A stretch of 37,914 nt of DNA from Geodermatophilus chilensis (GCF_002802985.1 NZ_NVPT01000027.1:1-37914), one strand, 5' to 3'. Shown: positions 1 to 8,117, counted from the stretch's first letter. Notes: a model not told the origin generated them from the letters alone. Program-made: numbers and translations.

Positions 1-171
1 CTGCTGCTGGCGGCCGAGTCCTCGGGGGCGCTGGTGGCGGCGGAGATGACGCACGCCGGACTGCCGTGGCGGGCCGACGTGCACGAGCGCCTGCTCACCC
101 ACCGGGGCGACCGGCGGTGGACCCGCAAGTGGGCCCGCGTCGAACCGACCTGGAGCCGCCGCGTCCCGTGA
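1..171 (+). pseudogene. 3' fragment resembling actinobacterial exonuclease/DNA polymerase I-like protein
   Basis: Frame 1 is open from the window edge to a TGA at 169-171. The first ~30 residues (AAESSGALVAAEMTHAGLPW followed by RADVHERLLT) resemble the region of actinobacterial 'bifunctional 3'-5' exonuclease/DNA polymerase' proteins that carries AAESxGALVAAEM and GLPWRADVH motifs. In that family, as I recall it, several hundred more residues follow. Here the similarity fades after LLT and the frame ends 25 codons later, so I read it as a truncated or frameshifted remnant. Only the tail is visible; it may instead be the genuine end of a shorter relative. Confidence 0.4.
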
Positions 172-308
172 CCGGCGCGGTCGGGGCCAGGGAGGGCGGC
201 CCTGCGCCCGGACCACCCGGGGGCTCGCTCCCCCGGACGCCGTGGACCTCCTCTGCCCCCGGATCGGCCCGGCCGCGACGGTCGGTGCCGCGGCCGGGGC
301 CGATGCGG

Positions 309-1358
309 TCAGGACCCGGCGAAGGCCGGGACCACCTGCTCGATGAAGAGCTGGAGCGACTTCTTCTTCTCCTCGTGCGGCAGGCTGTTGTCGCACCAGA
401 AGCTGAACTCGTCCACGCCGAGCTCCTGGTAGTAGCGCAGCCGCTCGATGACCTCCTCCGGCGTCCCGATCATGGCCGTCTTGTGCAGCGACTCGGGCTC
501 GAACTCCGGGCGACCGGCGAACTTGGACTCGGGGCTGGGCTCCAGGAAGCCGTTCTCCGGCGTGGTCTTGTTGCCGAACCACGCGTCGAAGGTCCGGTAG
601 AACCGGGAGATCGCCTCGGCCGCCGGCCGCCAGCCGTCCGGGTCGTCCGGGGAGTGGACGTGGGTGTGCCGCAGGACCATGAGCCGCGGGCGGGACACCT
701 CCGGGTGGTCGGCCACGGCGGTCTCGAACTTGCGGGTCAGGTCGAGCACCTCCTCGTCGCCCTTCATGAGCGGGGTGACCATGACGTTGCACCCGGACCG
801 GACCGCGAAGTCGTGCGAGTCGGGGTCCCGCGCCGCGATCCACATCGGCGGCGTCGGCTGCTGCACGGGCTTCGGCACGCTCGTGGAGGTCGGGAACTGC
901 CAGATCTCGCCGTCGTGCGCGTAGTCGCCCTGCCACAGCTGCTGCACCGCCGGCACCAGCTCGCGCAGGTGCGCGCCGCCGCTGGTGGCGGGGATCCCAC
1001 CCGCCAGCCGGTCGAACTCGAACTGGTACGCACCGCGCGCCAGGCCGACCTCCATCCGGCCGTTGCTGATCACGTCGAGCAGCGCGCACTCGCCGGCGAC
1101 CCGGATGGGGTTCCAGAACGGGGCGATGATGGTGCCCGCGCCGAGCCGGATCCGCTCGGTGCGCGCCGCCAGGTAGGCCAGCTGCGGCATCGGGCTCGGG
1201 GAGATCGTGTACTCCATCGAGTGGTGCTCGCCGATCCACACCGTGCTGAACCCGCCGGCCTCGGCCATCAGCGTCAGCTCGGTGAGGTCCTCGAACAACT
1301 GTCGGTGACTGACCTGCTCGTCCCAGCGCTCCATGTGCACGAACAGCGAGAACTTCAC
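309..1358 (-). CDS. LLM-class flavin-dependent monooxygenase (bacterial luciferase family)
   Basis: A 349-residue TIM-barrel protein of the bacterial luciferase family (PF00296). It opens with the usual beta-1 strand MKFSLFVHME and has TVWIGEHHSMEY near residues 40-50, an RIRLGAGTIIAPFWNPIRVA stretch and the WIAARDPDSHDFAVRSGCNV region. Such enzymes use reduced FMN supplied by a separate reductase to oxygenate small organics. The start is GTG at 1358, overlapping the stop of the tautomerase gene as GTGA, with AGGAGC just upstream. It is the last gene of the minus operon that begins near 5070. The likely partner reductase is encoded at 7583-8086 in the divergent arm. I infer it is the oxygenase of a ring-opening or N-dealkylating pathway; the substrate cannot be read from sequence. 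Confidence 0.9.
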   Translation of the reverse strand: MKFSLFVHMERWDEQVSHRQLFEDLTELTLMAEAGGFSTVWIGEHHSMEYTISPSPMPQLAYLAARTERIRLGAGTIIAPFWNPIRVAGECALLDVISNGRMEVGLARGAYQFEFDRLAGGIPATSGGAHLRELVPAVQQLWQGDYAHDGEIWQFPTSTSVPKPVQQPTPPMWIAARDPDSHDFAVRSGCNVMVTPLMKGDEEVLDLTRKFETAVADHPEVSRPRLMVLRHTHVHSPDDPDGWRPAAEAISRFYRTFDAWFGNKTTPENGFLEPSPESKFAGRPEFEPESLHKTAMIGTPEEVIERLRYYQELGVDEFSFWCDNSLPHEEKKKSLQLFIEQVVPAFAGS

Positions 1359-1597
1359 GACGGCTCCTGACTGACGGTTGGGGTGGATGGGGCGGACGAC
1401 GGCGCTGCGGCGTCCATCTCGCTCAGGGTCACGTCCCCGGTGGCCCAGTGGGCCCGCGGGACCTCGCGCACGATGACCCGGATGTGGTCCGGCCGGGCGC
1501 CGGTCGTCCGGGCCACGGCCGCGTGCACCTCGTGGATCAGGTCGCGGACCTGCTGGTCGGTGCGTCCGGCACCGAGCGTCACCTCGATCAGCGGCAC
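1355..1597 (-). CDS. 4-oxalocrotonate tautomerase-like protein
   Basis: An 80-residue protein starting at GTG 1597 and reading PLIEVTLGAGRTDQQVRDL. This is the N-terminus of the tautomerase superfamily, where Pro1, exposed after removal of the initiator Met, is the catalytic base. The ~62-residue core is followed by a Ser/Pro/Ala-rich tail of about 15 residues. The gene starts 2 bases after the aldehyde dehydrogenase stop and its TGA overlaps the GTG of the monooxygenase, so all three are probably translationally coupled. Relatives isomerise enol/keto acids or hydrate unsaturated acids. Here it could act on an unsaturated ring-cleavage product (inference). Confidence 0.8.
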   Translation of the reverse strand: MPLIEVTLGAGRTDQQVRDLIHEVHAAVARTTGARPDHIRVIVREVPRAHWATGDVTLSEMDAAAPSSAPSTPTVSQEPS

Positions 1598-1599
1598 GG

Positions 1600-3087
1600 T
1601 CAGCTCCGCATGACGAACGGGTCGGCCACCGGCTCCTGGCTGGTGTTGATCCACACGCTCTTGAGCCGGGTGTACTCGCGGATGGTCTCGGTGCCGTGCT
1701 CGACGCCCACGCCGCTGTTCTTGAAACCCTGGCGCGGCGACATCGGCGACATGGCCCGGTAGGTGTTGACCCAGACGGTGCCGGCCTCCAGCCGCGCCGC
1801 CATCCGGTGCCCGCGGGAGAGATCGGAGGTCCAGACGCCGGCGGCCAGGCCGTACTCGGTGTCGTTGGCCAGCCGCACGACCTCCTCCTCGGTCTCGAAC
1901 GGCATGATCGCCGCCACCGGCCCGAAGATCTCCTCCCGGACCACGCGCATGGAGTTGTCCACGTCGACCAGCACGGTCGGCTCGTAGAACCAGCCGCCCA
2001 GCCCGCCGTCGGTGGGCCGGCCGCCGGTGAGCACCCGGGCGCCCTCGCTGCGGCCGAGGTCGACGTAGCCGGCGACCTTGTCGCGCTGGTCGGCGAAGGC
2101 CAGCGGCCCCAGCTCCGTGGTGTCCTCGAGCGGGTCGCCGATCCGGATGCTGCGGGCCCGCTCGGTGACCCGCTCCAGCAGCTCGTCGTAGACCGACGTG
2201 TGCGCGAAGACCCGGCTGCCGGCGATGCAGGTCTGCCCCGCCGCGGCGAAGATCCCGGCCACGACGCCCATCGACGCGTTGGCGACGTTCGCGTCCTCGA
2301 AGACGATGTTGGGCGACTTCCCGCCGAGCTCGAGGGTGGAGCCGATGAACCGGGCGGCCGTGCTCGCGGCGATCCGCGCCCCGGTGCCGGTGCTGCCGGT
2401 GAAGGAGATCTTCGCCAGCTGGGGGTGGTCGACCAGCGCCTGCCCGGCCTCCGGCCCGAAACCGGTCACCACGTTCACCGCGCCGGGCGGGAAGCCCGCC
2501 TCCAGGGCCAGCTCGGCCAGCTTCAGCACGGTCGCCGAGGTGTGCTCGGACGGCTTGATCACGACCGTGTTGCCGGCGCAGAGGGCCGGGGCCAGCTTGC
2601 TGGTGGTCAGGGTGAGCGGCGAGTTCCACGGGGTGATCGCCCCGACGACGCCCAGCGGCTCGCGGGTGGTGTAGTTCAGCACCCGGCGGTCCGACGTCGG
2701 GATGACGTCGCCCTGGATCTTGTCGGCCAGACCGGCGTAGTACCAGTAGTACTCCGGCAGCGTGGTCAGCTGCCCGCGCATCTCGCGCAGCAGCTTGCCG
2801 TTGTCCTCGGTCTCCATCCGGGCCAGCTCGTCGGCGTGCTCGCCGATGAGGTCGCCGAGCCGGCGCAGCAGGTGGCCACGTCTGGTCTGGCTGAGGTCGC
2901 GCCAGCGGGGGTCCTCGAACGCCGTCCGGGCGGCCTGGACGGCGCGCCCGACGTCGGCCGCGGAGCCGCGCGCAGCGGTGTACAGCGTCGCGCCGGTCGC
3001 CGGGTTGGTGCTCTCGAAGTACTCGCCGGCGGCCGGCGCCACCCACTCACCACCGATGTGGTGCTCGTACTGCTCCAGATCAGACAT
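1600..3087 (-). CDS. NAD(P)-dependent aldehyde dehydrogenase
   Basis: A 495-residue ALDH-superfamily enzyme of normal length. Visible family features are the oxyanion Asn155 in ITPWNSP, the general base Glu253 in TLELGGKSPN and the nucleophile Cys287 in GQTCIAGSR. It oxidises an aldehyde to the acid. The ATG at 3087 lies inside the 3' end of the hydrolase gene (8-base overlap) and the stop is 2 bases before the tautomerase GTG. In trigonelline and pyridine catabolism an ALDH oxidises the ring-opened aldehyde or its lactol before the hydrolase acts (TgnC-like step). That role here is inferred from context; the sequence alone says only broad ALDH. Confidence 0.92.
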   Translation of the reverse strand: MSDLEQYEHHIGGEWVAPAAGEYFESTNPATGATLYTAARGSAADVGRAVQAARTAFEDPRWRDLSQTRRGHLLRRLGDLIGEHADELARMETEDNGKLLREMRGQLTTLPEYYWYYAGLADKIQGDVIPTSDRRVLNYTTREPLGVVGAITPWNSPLTLTTSKLAPALCAGNTVVIKPSEHTSATVLKLAELALEAGFPPGAVNVVTGFGPEAGQALVDHPQLAKISFTGSTGTGARIAASTAARFIGSTLELGGKSPNIVFEDANVANASMGVVAGIFAAAGQTCIAGSRVFAHTSVYDELLERVTERARSIRIGDPLEDTTELGPLAFADQRDKVAGYVDLGRSEGARVLTGGRPTDGGLGGWFYEPTVLVDVDNSMRVVREEIFGPVAAIMPFETEEEVVRLANDTEYGLAAGVWTSDLSRGHRMAARLEAGTVWVNTYRAMSPMSPRQGFKNSGVGVEHGTETIREYTRLKSVWINTSQEPVADPFVMRS

Positions 3088-3811
3088 GAGCCCTCTCTCC
3101 GATGAAGGTGGTCAGACAGGTGACGAGGTCGCGTGGTCGCTGGACCGGCAGCATGTGCCGGGCCCCGGGGACGACGACGGCCCGGCACCCGGGGATCGCG
3201 GCGGCCAGCCGGTGGGTCATCCCGGGGGTCGATCCGGGGTCGAGCTCACCGGTGACCGCCAGCGCGGGCACCGCGATCCGCGGCAGCTCCGGGGCGATCT
3301 CCGCGTCCGCGGTGGCGAAGACCCGGTAGCAGTTCAGGTAGGACCTGACGTCGTTGGCCAGCAGCGTGGCCTCCGTGCGGCGCACCCACTCGGGGTCGGT
3401 GTCGGTGCCGTCGTACCAGCGGTGCAACGAGGCCGCGACGCTGCCCGGGAAGTCGGCGGCGGCCGACTCCAGCCGGCCGAGGACCGCGGCCCGCTCCTCC
3501 TCGGTGCGCCGGCACACCGAGCTCACCGACGTCAGGGTCGCCACGAGGTCGGGACGGTGCCGGGCCAGGTGCTGGGCGACGAGCGCACCCAGGGAGAACC
3601 CGACGAGGTGGGAGCCGGGCGGGACGTCCCCGGCCACCCCGTCGGCCAGGTCGGCGAGCGTCACGCCGTCCGGAGCCGGTTCCCTCCGGCCGTGGCCGGG
3701 CAGGTCCAGGGCCAGGACGTCGACGTCGTCCTCGAGCAGCGCCGTGGTGGGCCCCCACATGGTGGAGTCCAGGCCCACCCCGTGCAGCAGGACCAGCGAG
3801 GGCTTCGCCAT
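3080..3811 (-). CDS. alpha/beta hydrolase
   Basis: A 243-residue alpha/beta-hydrolase-fold protein without a signal peptide. The oxyanion-hole motif is LLHGVG (residues 8-13), the nucleophile elbow GFSLG gives Ser73, and the likely acid and base are Asp191 (GELDPG) and His219 (GARHM). It looks like 3-oxoadipate enol-lactonase and related C-C or C-N hydrolases. It lies 10 bases after the preceding AA_synth gene and overlaps the ALDH start. In the Acinetobacter tgn pathway the hydrolase TgnD is, to my recollection, also an alpha/beta hydrolase that cleaves an N-formyl enamine intermediate. An equivalent role is plausible but unproven. Confidence 0.88.
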   Translation of the reverse strand: MAKPSLVLLHGVGLDSTMWGPTTALLEDDVDVLALDLPGHGRREPAPDGVTLADLADGVAGDVPPGSHLVGFSLGALVAQHLARHRPDLVATLTSVSSVCRRTEEERAAVLGRLESAAADFPGSVAASLHRWYDGTDTDPEWVRRTEATLLANDVRSYLNCYRVFATADAEIAPELPRIAVPALAVTGELDPGSTPGMTHRLAAAIPGCRAVVVPGARHMLPVQRPRDLVTCLTTFIGERAHV

Positions 3812-3821
3812 GGCCGCCGGC

Positions 3822-4373
3822 TCAGCGCTCGGTCGAGAGGGGCGCCAGCCGCTGCTGCGGCCGGCCCTGGGCGGCCGCGGCGAGGGCGATCACGATCTCG
3901 CCCGGGTGCGGCGCGTCGGCCAGGCGCACCTCGACGGTCTGGTGGTGCGACCGGATGGTCGCGTCGGTGACGTGCTTGAGCGGGATGTCGAACACCACCC
4001 CGGCCGGGCCGCGCTTCTCCACGGCGGGCAGGAGCGTGGTCGCGTTGGCCGCCTTCCGGAAGTGGTCGCCGAACTTCAGCGTGTGGATGAGGGCCGACCC
4101 GTGCTCCACCTCGCCGTCCAGGCCGACGATGGCCGCCTTGCCGTAGGCCTCGGCGGGGGCGTCGAGCGCGGCCAGCACCTGGGGCGCCAGCAGGGCACCG
4201 ACGGCGGAGGCGTGCTGCTCGATCCCGGGCTGCAGGTCCTCGACGAAGCCCTGCCCCGCCCACGGGTTCTCGATGACGGCGGCGACGACGGCGACGCGCG
4301 CGGCGGGGGTGACCTCACGGCCGCCCTCGGCGCAGACCTCCTCGACGATGGTCACGATCTTGCGCACGGTCAT
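3822..4373 (-). CDS. AA_synth (DUF1185) family protein, copy 1
   Basis: A 183-residue protein of the 'amino acid synthesis' family (PF06684), recognisable from RKIVTIVEEVCAEGG at the N-terminus, VIENPWAGQGFVEDL, GKAAIVGLDGEVEHGSALIH and the ATIRSHHQTVEVRL stretch. The family has solved structures but, to my knowledge, no established reaction. It begins 1 base after the stop of the second family member (TGACATG), so the two are cotranslated and may form a heteromer. This copy keeps the compact family length. Its position with an oxygenase and hydrolase suggests a role on the nitrogenous substrate or an intermediate. Confidence 0.85.
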   Translation of the reverse strand: MTVRKIVTIVEEVCAEGGREVTPAARVAVVAAVIENPWAGQGFVEDLQPGIEQHASAVGALLAPQVLAALDAPAEAYGKAAIVGLDGEVEHGSALIHTLKFGDHFRKAANATTLLPAVEKRGPAGVVFDIPLKHVTDATIRSHHQTVEVRLADAPHPGEIVIALAAAAQGRPQQRLAPLSTER

Positions 4374-4374
4374 G

Positions 4375-5070
4375 TCAGGAGATCTCCAGTTTCTCTGCGG
4401 TGACGACGGGGTCGGTGGCGCGGTCGCCGATGCGGGCGTGCGGGCGGGGACCGGTGGAGGCGGCGGCGATCACGACGATCTCGTCGGGCCGGGGGGCGTC
4501 GGGGACCCGGGCGGAGATCGTCTGGTAGTGGCTGCGGGTGGCGGCGTGGGTCTTGTGCCACATCGGGACGACGAGGGTCTCGCCGGCGTCGGCCCGGGTG
4601 TCGGCGAAGCAGATGATCGACTCGCCGCCCAGGAACTCCCGCATCAGGTTGCCGAAGTAGGGCGTGTGGATGAGCGCCCCCGCGTGCTCGAGCTCCCCGG
4701 CCGTCCCGACGAGGGCCGCCTTCCCGAACGCCTCGATCCGGTCGACGCCGCCGAGCGCATCGATCAGCCGGCCGGTCAGCAGCTGCGCCAGCACGGGCGC
4801 GACCACCTCGACCGCGGGCGCCAGATCGGTCGCCGGGCCCGTGCCGACCCACGGGTTGGCCAGGACGGCGGCGACCGTCGCGCGCTCGCTGGGCCGGGCG
4901 GGCGCGCTGCCGTTCTCGGCGAGGACGGTCTCGCGGTACAGCACCACCTTGCGGATGCCGACCGCCGACCGGGCTCCTCGTGCTGCCGGGGCCGGCCCCG
5001 TTCCGCTGGCGGCGTCCGGTGGCGTGCCGGTGCGTCGGACCCGGGCGGTGTCGACGGCGGTCACGGGCAC
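4375..5070 (-). CDS. AA_synth (DUF1185) family protein, copy 2
   Basis: Second PF06684 member, read here as 231 residues from GTG 5070. It repeats the landmarks of its neighbour: IRKVVLYRETVLAENG, VLANPWVGTG, GKAALVGTAGELEHAGALIH and a C-terminal AATRSHYQTISARV. It is the first gene of the minus operon. An in-frame start at 5130 would place the codon inside the inferred promoter (5108-5137), so I prefer 5070, although its ribosome site (GGCGCGGAG) is poorly spaced. The first ~45 residues are Ala/Pro/Gly-rich and absent from copy 1, so an internal start nearer residue 45 is also possible. Confidence 0.82.
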   Translation of the reverse strand: MPVTAVDTARVRRTGTPPDAASGTGPAPAARGARSAVGIRKVVLYRETVLAENGSAPARPSERATVAAVLANPWVGTGPATDLAPAVEVVAPVLAQLLTGRLIDALGGVDRIEAFGKAALVGTAGELEHAGALIHTPYFGNLMREFLGGESIICFADTRADAGETLVVPMWHKTHAATRSHYQTISARVPDAPRPDEIVVIAAASTGPRPHARIGDRATDPVVTAEKLEIS

Positions 5071-5090
5071 CTCCGCGCCCTGGAGTGAAG

Positions 5091-5142
5091 CTGTTGCATG
5101 GCACAGGACCGTACCGTTGTTGACGGCCACGCGTCAACGACG
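5091..5142 (-). promoter_or_regulatory. minus-operon promoter with inverted repeat
   Basis: On the minus strand TTGACG (5137-5132) and TACGGT (5113-5108) are separated by 18 bases, a good actinobacterial promoter match placed to start transcription about 35 bases before the GTG at 5070. The -35 sits inside an inverted repeat with 11-base arms (CGTTGTTGACG at 5115-5125, CGTCAACGACG at 5132-5142, one mismatch). Next to the expected start site lies an imperfect palindrome, TGTTGCATGGCACA (5091-5104 region), with the same central CAT as the operators at the divergent promoter. All read by eye. Confidence 0.45.
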
Positions 5143-5305
5143 GGCCGCTCCGGCGTTCCGCGATCCGCTCCGGACGCCGGGCAGCGACGGCCATCATGGC
5201 CGCGGTAACCGCTTGGCCTGCACAGATACCGCATCGCGTCGCCGCGGCGACACACCGCTCAGGGGCGTGGGCGCCACGCGGAGGTGGCGAGCCACGGCCA
5301 CCCTC

Positions 5306-5351
5306 TTGACATGCCAGTGTGTCCGACTTAACGTCCTGTGGCATACCAGTG
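5306..5351 (+). promoter_or_regulatory. BCCT-operon promoter with paired operator-like repeats
   Basis: TTGACA (5306-5311), a 17-base spacer and TAACGT (5329-5334) form a plausible promoter for the plus operon. Two similar palindromic decamers, TGACATGCCA (5307-5316) and TGGCATACCA (5339-5348), each followed by GTG, lie 32 bases apart (about three helical turns). One overlaps the -35 and the other lies just downstream of the -10, the classical arrangement for repression. The shape TGRCATRCCA fits FadR-subfamily GntR operators, and a GntR/FCD regulator is encoded in this operon at 8118-8792. Confidence 0.55.
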
Positions 5352-5390
5352 ACGGCGTCGTCCACGTCGTCCCACTCCTCGAGGAGCCTC

Positions 5391-7091
5391 ATGTCCAGTG
5401 ACCTCGGAGCGCGCGTGCCCCAGCAGCCGGTGGCCCCCGCACCGGCTCCGGATCTCGCCACGCTGCCGCCCGACGCCGTGCCCGACCCCGCGGAGGAGGG
5501 CCGACTCGGGTCGGTCTTCTGGACGTCGGTGGCCATCTCCGCGGTGTTCGTCGCCTGGGGTGTCCTCTTCACCGAGAACCTCACGACCGTCACCACGGCG
5601 TCGCTGAACTGGCTCACCGAGTCCTTCGGGTGGACCTACCTGGTCGTGACGCTGGCGATCCTGGTCTTCCTCGTGTTCCTGGCCTTCAGCCCGGCCGGTG
5701 ACATCCGGCTCGGCAGGGACACCGACCGGCCGGAGTTCTCCACGCCGACGTGGTTCGCGATGATCTGCGCCGCCGTGATGGGCATCGGCCTGGTCTCCTA
5801 CGGCGTCGCCGAGCCCATCTCGCACTTCGCGACCCCGCCGCACGGCCTCGCGGAGGCCGGTTCACCCGAGGCCGCGGTGCGGGCGCTGCAGTACGCCTAC
5901 TTCGACTGGGGCCTGCACGCCTGGGCGATCTTCGCCGTCTTCGGCCTGGCCATCGCCTACTCGACCTACCGCAAGGGCCGGCGGACGACGGTCAGCCAGC
6001 TGTTCCGCCCGCTGCTCGGGGACCGGGTCGACGGCCCGGCCGGCAAGGCGATCGACATCCTCGCGGTCTTCGCGACCCTGTTCGGCACCACGACGTCGCT
6101 GGGCCTGGGTGCGCTCCAGGTGAACAACGGTCTGGGCACGCTGTTCGGCGTCCCGGTCAACTCGGTGAGCCAGGTGCTCATCATCGCGGCCATCACCACG
6201 CTGTTCACGATGTCGGCGGTGACCGGGGTGAGCCGGGGCATCAAGTACCTCAGCCAGGGCAGCGCGGTGCTGGCCGTCCTGCTGTTCCTGTTCGTCCTGG
6301 TGGCCGGCCCGACGGTGTTCCTGTTCAACCTCTATGCCGAGTCGATCGGGCTGTGGGCCACCGACTTCTTCCGGATGAGCCTGCAGGGCACCGCGTTCGG
6401 CGACCTGCAGTGGATGCAGTGGTGGACCTACTTCATGATGGCGTGGTGGGTCTCCTGGGGGGCCTTCGTCGGGATCTTCCTGGCCCGCATCTCCCGCGGC
6501 CGCACCATCCGCGGCTTCATCACCGGCGTCCTCGTCGTCCCCAGCATCGTCTTCTTCACCTGGTTCACCGTGTTCGGCGGGTCCGCCATCCACATCGACA
6601 TGTTCCAGGGCGGCACCATCGCCGAGCAGACCGCGGCCGACATCAACAGCGCGTTCTTCGCGACGCTGGCGAACTTCCCGCTCGCCGAGGTCACCTCGGT
6701 GGTCGCGATCGTCCTGGTGATCATGTTCTTCGTCTCCGGCGCGGACGCGAACACCTACGTCCTGGGCATGCTGACGTCGAACGGCTCGTTGAACCCGCGC
6801 CGTCCGGTGCTGGTGCTGTGGGGCGTCCTCACCGGCGTCACCGCGATCGTCCTCATGCTGGCCGGGGGCCTGAGCGCCCTGCAGAACACGGTGATCGTCA
6901 CCTCCGCGCCGTTCCTGCTCATCATCGCGGGCCTGACGGTCGCCTTCTGGAAGGACCTCACCGCGGACCGGCGCGCGGCCGCCGCGGCCATGGCCACACG
7001 CCTCGCACCGGCCGGCATCCCGGCGCCGACCCAGGACGCCGGCACCACCGGCCCGGCCGTCCCGGCGCCGGCCGACCGGTCCGCGACCTGA
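5391..7091 (+). CDS. BCCT-family transporter (betaine/carnitine/choline type)
   Basis: A 566-residue membrane carrier with about twelve hydrophobic segments after a ~40-residue Pro/Ala-rich cytoplasmic N-terminus. Family landmarks are GIGLVSYGVAEPISHF near residue 131 and the Trp-rich WTYFMMAWWVSWGAFVG followed by ARISRGRTIRGF. In BetP-type carriers the Trp-rich segment forms the aromatic box for quaternary ammonium groups. The chosen ATG at 5391 has GAGGAG (5381-5386) five bases upstream; the longer frame from 5319 overlaps the promoter and is rejected. It heads the plus operon. A quaternary or zwitterionic nitrogen compound is therefore the expected substrate of the whole locus. Confidence 0.93.
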   Translation: MSSDLGARVPQQPVAPAPAPDLATLPPDAVPDPAEEGRLGSVFWTSVAISAVFVAWGVLFTENLTTVTTASLNWLTESFGWTYLVVTLAILVFLVFLAFSPAGDIRLGRDTDRPEFSTPTWFAMICAAVMGIGLVSYGVAEPISHFATPPHGLAEAGSPEAAVRALQYAYFDWGLHAWAIFAVFGLAIAYSTYRKGRRTTVSQLFRPLLGDRVDGPAGKAIDILAVFATLFGTTTSLGLGALQVNNGLGTLFGVPVNSVSQVLIIAAITTLFTMSAVTGVSRGIKYLSQGSAVLAVLLFLFVLVAGPTVFLFNLYAESIGLWATDFFRMSLQGTAFGDLQWMQWWTYFMMAWWVSWGAFVGIFLARISRGRTIRGFITGVLVVPSIVFFTWFTVFGGSAIHIDMFQGGTIAEQTAADINSAFFATLANFPLAEVTSVVAIVLVIMFFVSGADANTYVLGMLTSNGSLNPRRPVLVLWGVLTGVTAIVLMLAGGLSALQNTVIVTSAPFLLIIAGLTVAFWKDLTADRRAAAAAMATRLAPAGIPAPTQDAGTTGPAVPAPADRSAT

Positions 7092-7122
7092 CCCGCCCGC
7101 CGCTCGAGCAGAGGAGGACACG

Positions 7123-7554
7123 ATGAGCGACCCCGACGCCCGCCGCGAGCTGATCACCGAGACCTGGGCCGCCGCCTGGGACCACGGCGACGTGGACGCG
7201 CTGGACACGCTGCTGAGCCCGGACTACCGCCGGCACGGCGGCCCGGGCGACGCCGGCCAGGACCTCGCCACCTTCAAGGCGTCGATCGTCACGACCCGCC
7301 AGGCGTTCCCCGACCTGGTGACCACGATCGACGAGGTCGTCGTCGAGGGCGACCGCGCCGCGGTGCGCTGGCACACCACCGGCCGGCACGACGGCTCGTT
7401 CCTCGGGGTGCCGCCCACGCACCGGCAGGTCGAGGTGGGCGGGGCGACCTTCGCCCTCTTCGAGGGCGACCGGATCGTGGAGGAGCAGGTCACCTGGGAC
7501 CCCCGCGCCCTGCTCACCGCGCTCGGCATCATCACTGTCGGGCAGGACCGATGA
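7123..7554 (+). CDS. SnoaL-like / ester cyclase family protein
   Basis: A 143-residue alpha+beta-barrel protein of the SnoaL/NTF2-like group. It starts with LITETWAAAWDHGDVDALDT and contains LLSPDYRRHGG, AFPDLVTTIDEVVVEGDRAA, VRWHTTGRHDGSFLGVPPT and FALFEGDRIVEEQVTWD. This is the pattern of SnoaL-like polyketide cyclases and small-molecule isomerases. A strong GAGGAGGA site precedes the ATG. It lies 31 bases after the transporter and 28 bases before the flavin reductase. Members may cyclise, isomerise or hydrate; the actual chemistry here is unknown. Confidence 0.85.
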   Translation: MSDPDARRELITETWAAAWDHGDVDALDTLLSPDYRRHGGPGDAGQDLATFKASIVTTRQAFPDLVTTIDEVVVEGDRAAVRWHTTGRHDGSFLGVPPTHRQVEVGGATFALFEGDRIVEEQVTWDPRALLTALGIITVGQDR

Positions 7555-7582
7555 GGTCCCGCCCACCGGCACAGGAGGTCTC

Positions 7583-8086
7583 GTGACCACCCCGACCAGC
7601 ACACTCGACAGCGACCTGGTCAAGCAGGTCAACCGGCGGTTCGTCACGGGGGTCACCGTGGTGACCACGATGGACGGCGACGTGCCGCGGGGGCTGGCCG
7701 TCAACGCGTTCGCCAGCGTCTCGCTGGAGCCGCCGACGGTGATGGTGTGCGTGCAGCGCACCTCCGGGACGCACGACTGCCTGTTCCGGTCGGGCCACCT
7801 CGCGGTCAACATCCTCTCCACCGAGCAGGCGGACGTGGTGACCCGCTTCGCGGGCAAGTCGCTGGACAAGTTCGCCGGGCTGGACTGGGCTCCCGGCCCC
7901 TTCGGCAGCCCGCTGCTGGCCCGCAGCAGCGCGCAGGTGGAGGTGGAGATCCGGGAGCGGCTGCAGGCCAGCACGCACACCGTGTTCATCTGCCGCGTGG
8001 TCGACGCCCGCGTCAGCGACGCCCCGCCGATGATCTACAGCGCCGGCCGGTTCTTCGACGGCGGGCAGCTGACCGAGCTGGCCTGA
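7583..8086 (+). CDS. flavin reductase (NAD(P)H:FMN) component
   Basis: A 167-residue flavin-reductase-like, FMN-binding split-barrel protein (PF01613). Diagnostic stretches are RRFVTGVTVVTTMDGDVPRG, LAVNAFASVSLEPPTVMVCV, HLAVNILSTEQADV and the C-terminal FICRVVDARVSDAPPMIYSAGRF split across the barrel. The GTG start has AGGAGG nearby. It reduces free FMN with NAD(P)H and hands it to a monooxygenase. The only luciferase-family oxygenase in the window is at 309-1358, in the divergent arm of the same locus, so the two very probably form a two-component system (TgnA/TgnB or PyrE/PyrA type). Confidence 0.9.
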   Translation: MTTPTSTLDSDLVKQVNRRFVTGVTVVTTMDGDVPRGLAVNAFASVSLEPPTVMVCVQRTSGTHDCLFRSGHLAVNILSTEQADVVTRFAGKSLDKFAGLDWAPGPFGSPLLARSSAQVEVEIRERLQASTHTVFICRVVDARVSDAPPMIYSAGRFFDGGQLTELA

Positions 8087-8117
8087 CCGCCGCCGGTCCA
8101 CCGAGGGAGGGGAACAG

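Noticed and set aside
5319-5390. Upstream extension of the BCCT transporter
   Set aside because: The extra 24 codons overlap the inferred promoter and operators; the ATG at 5391 has a clear ribosome site.
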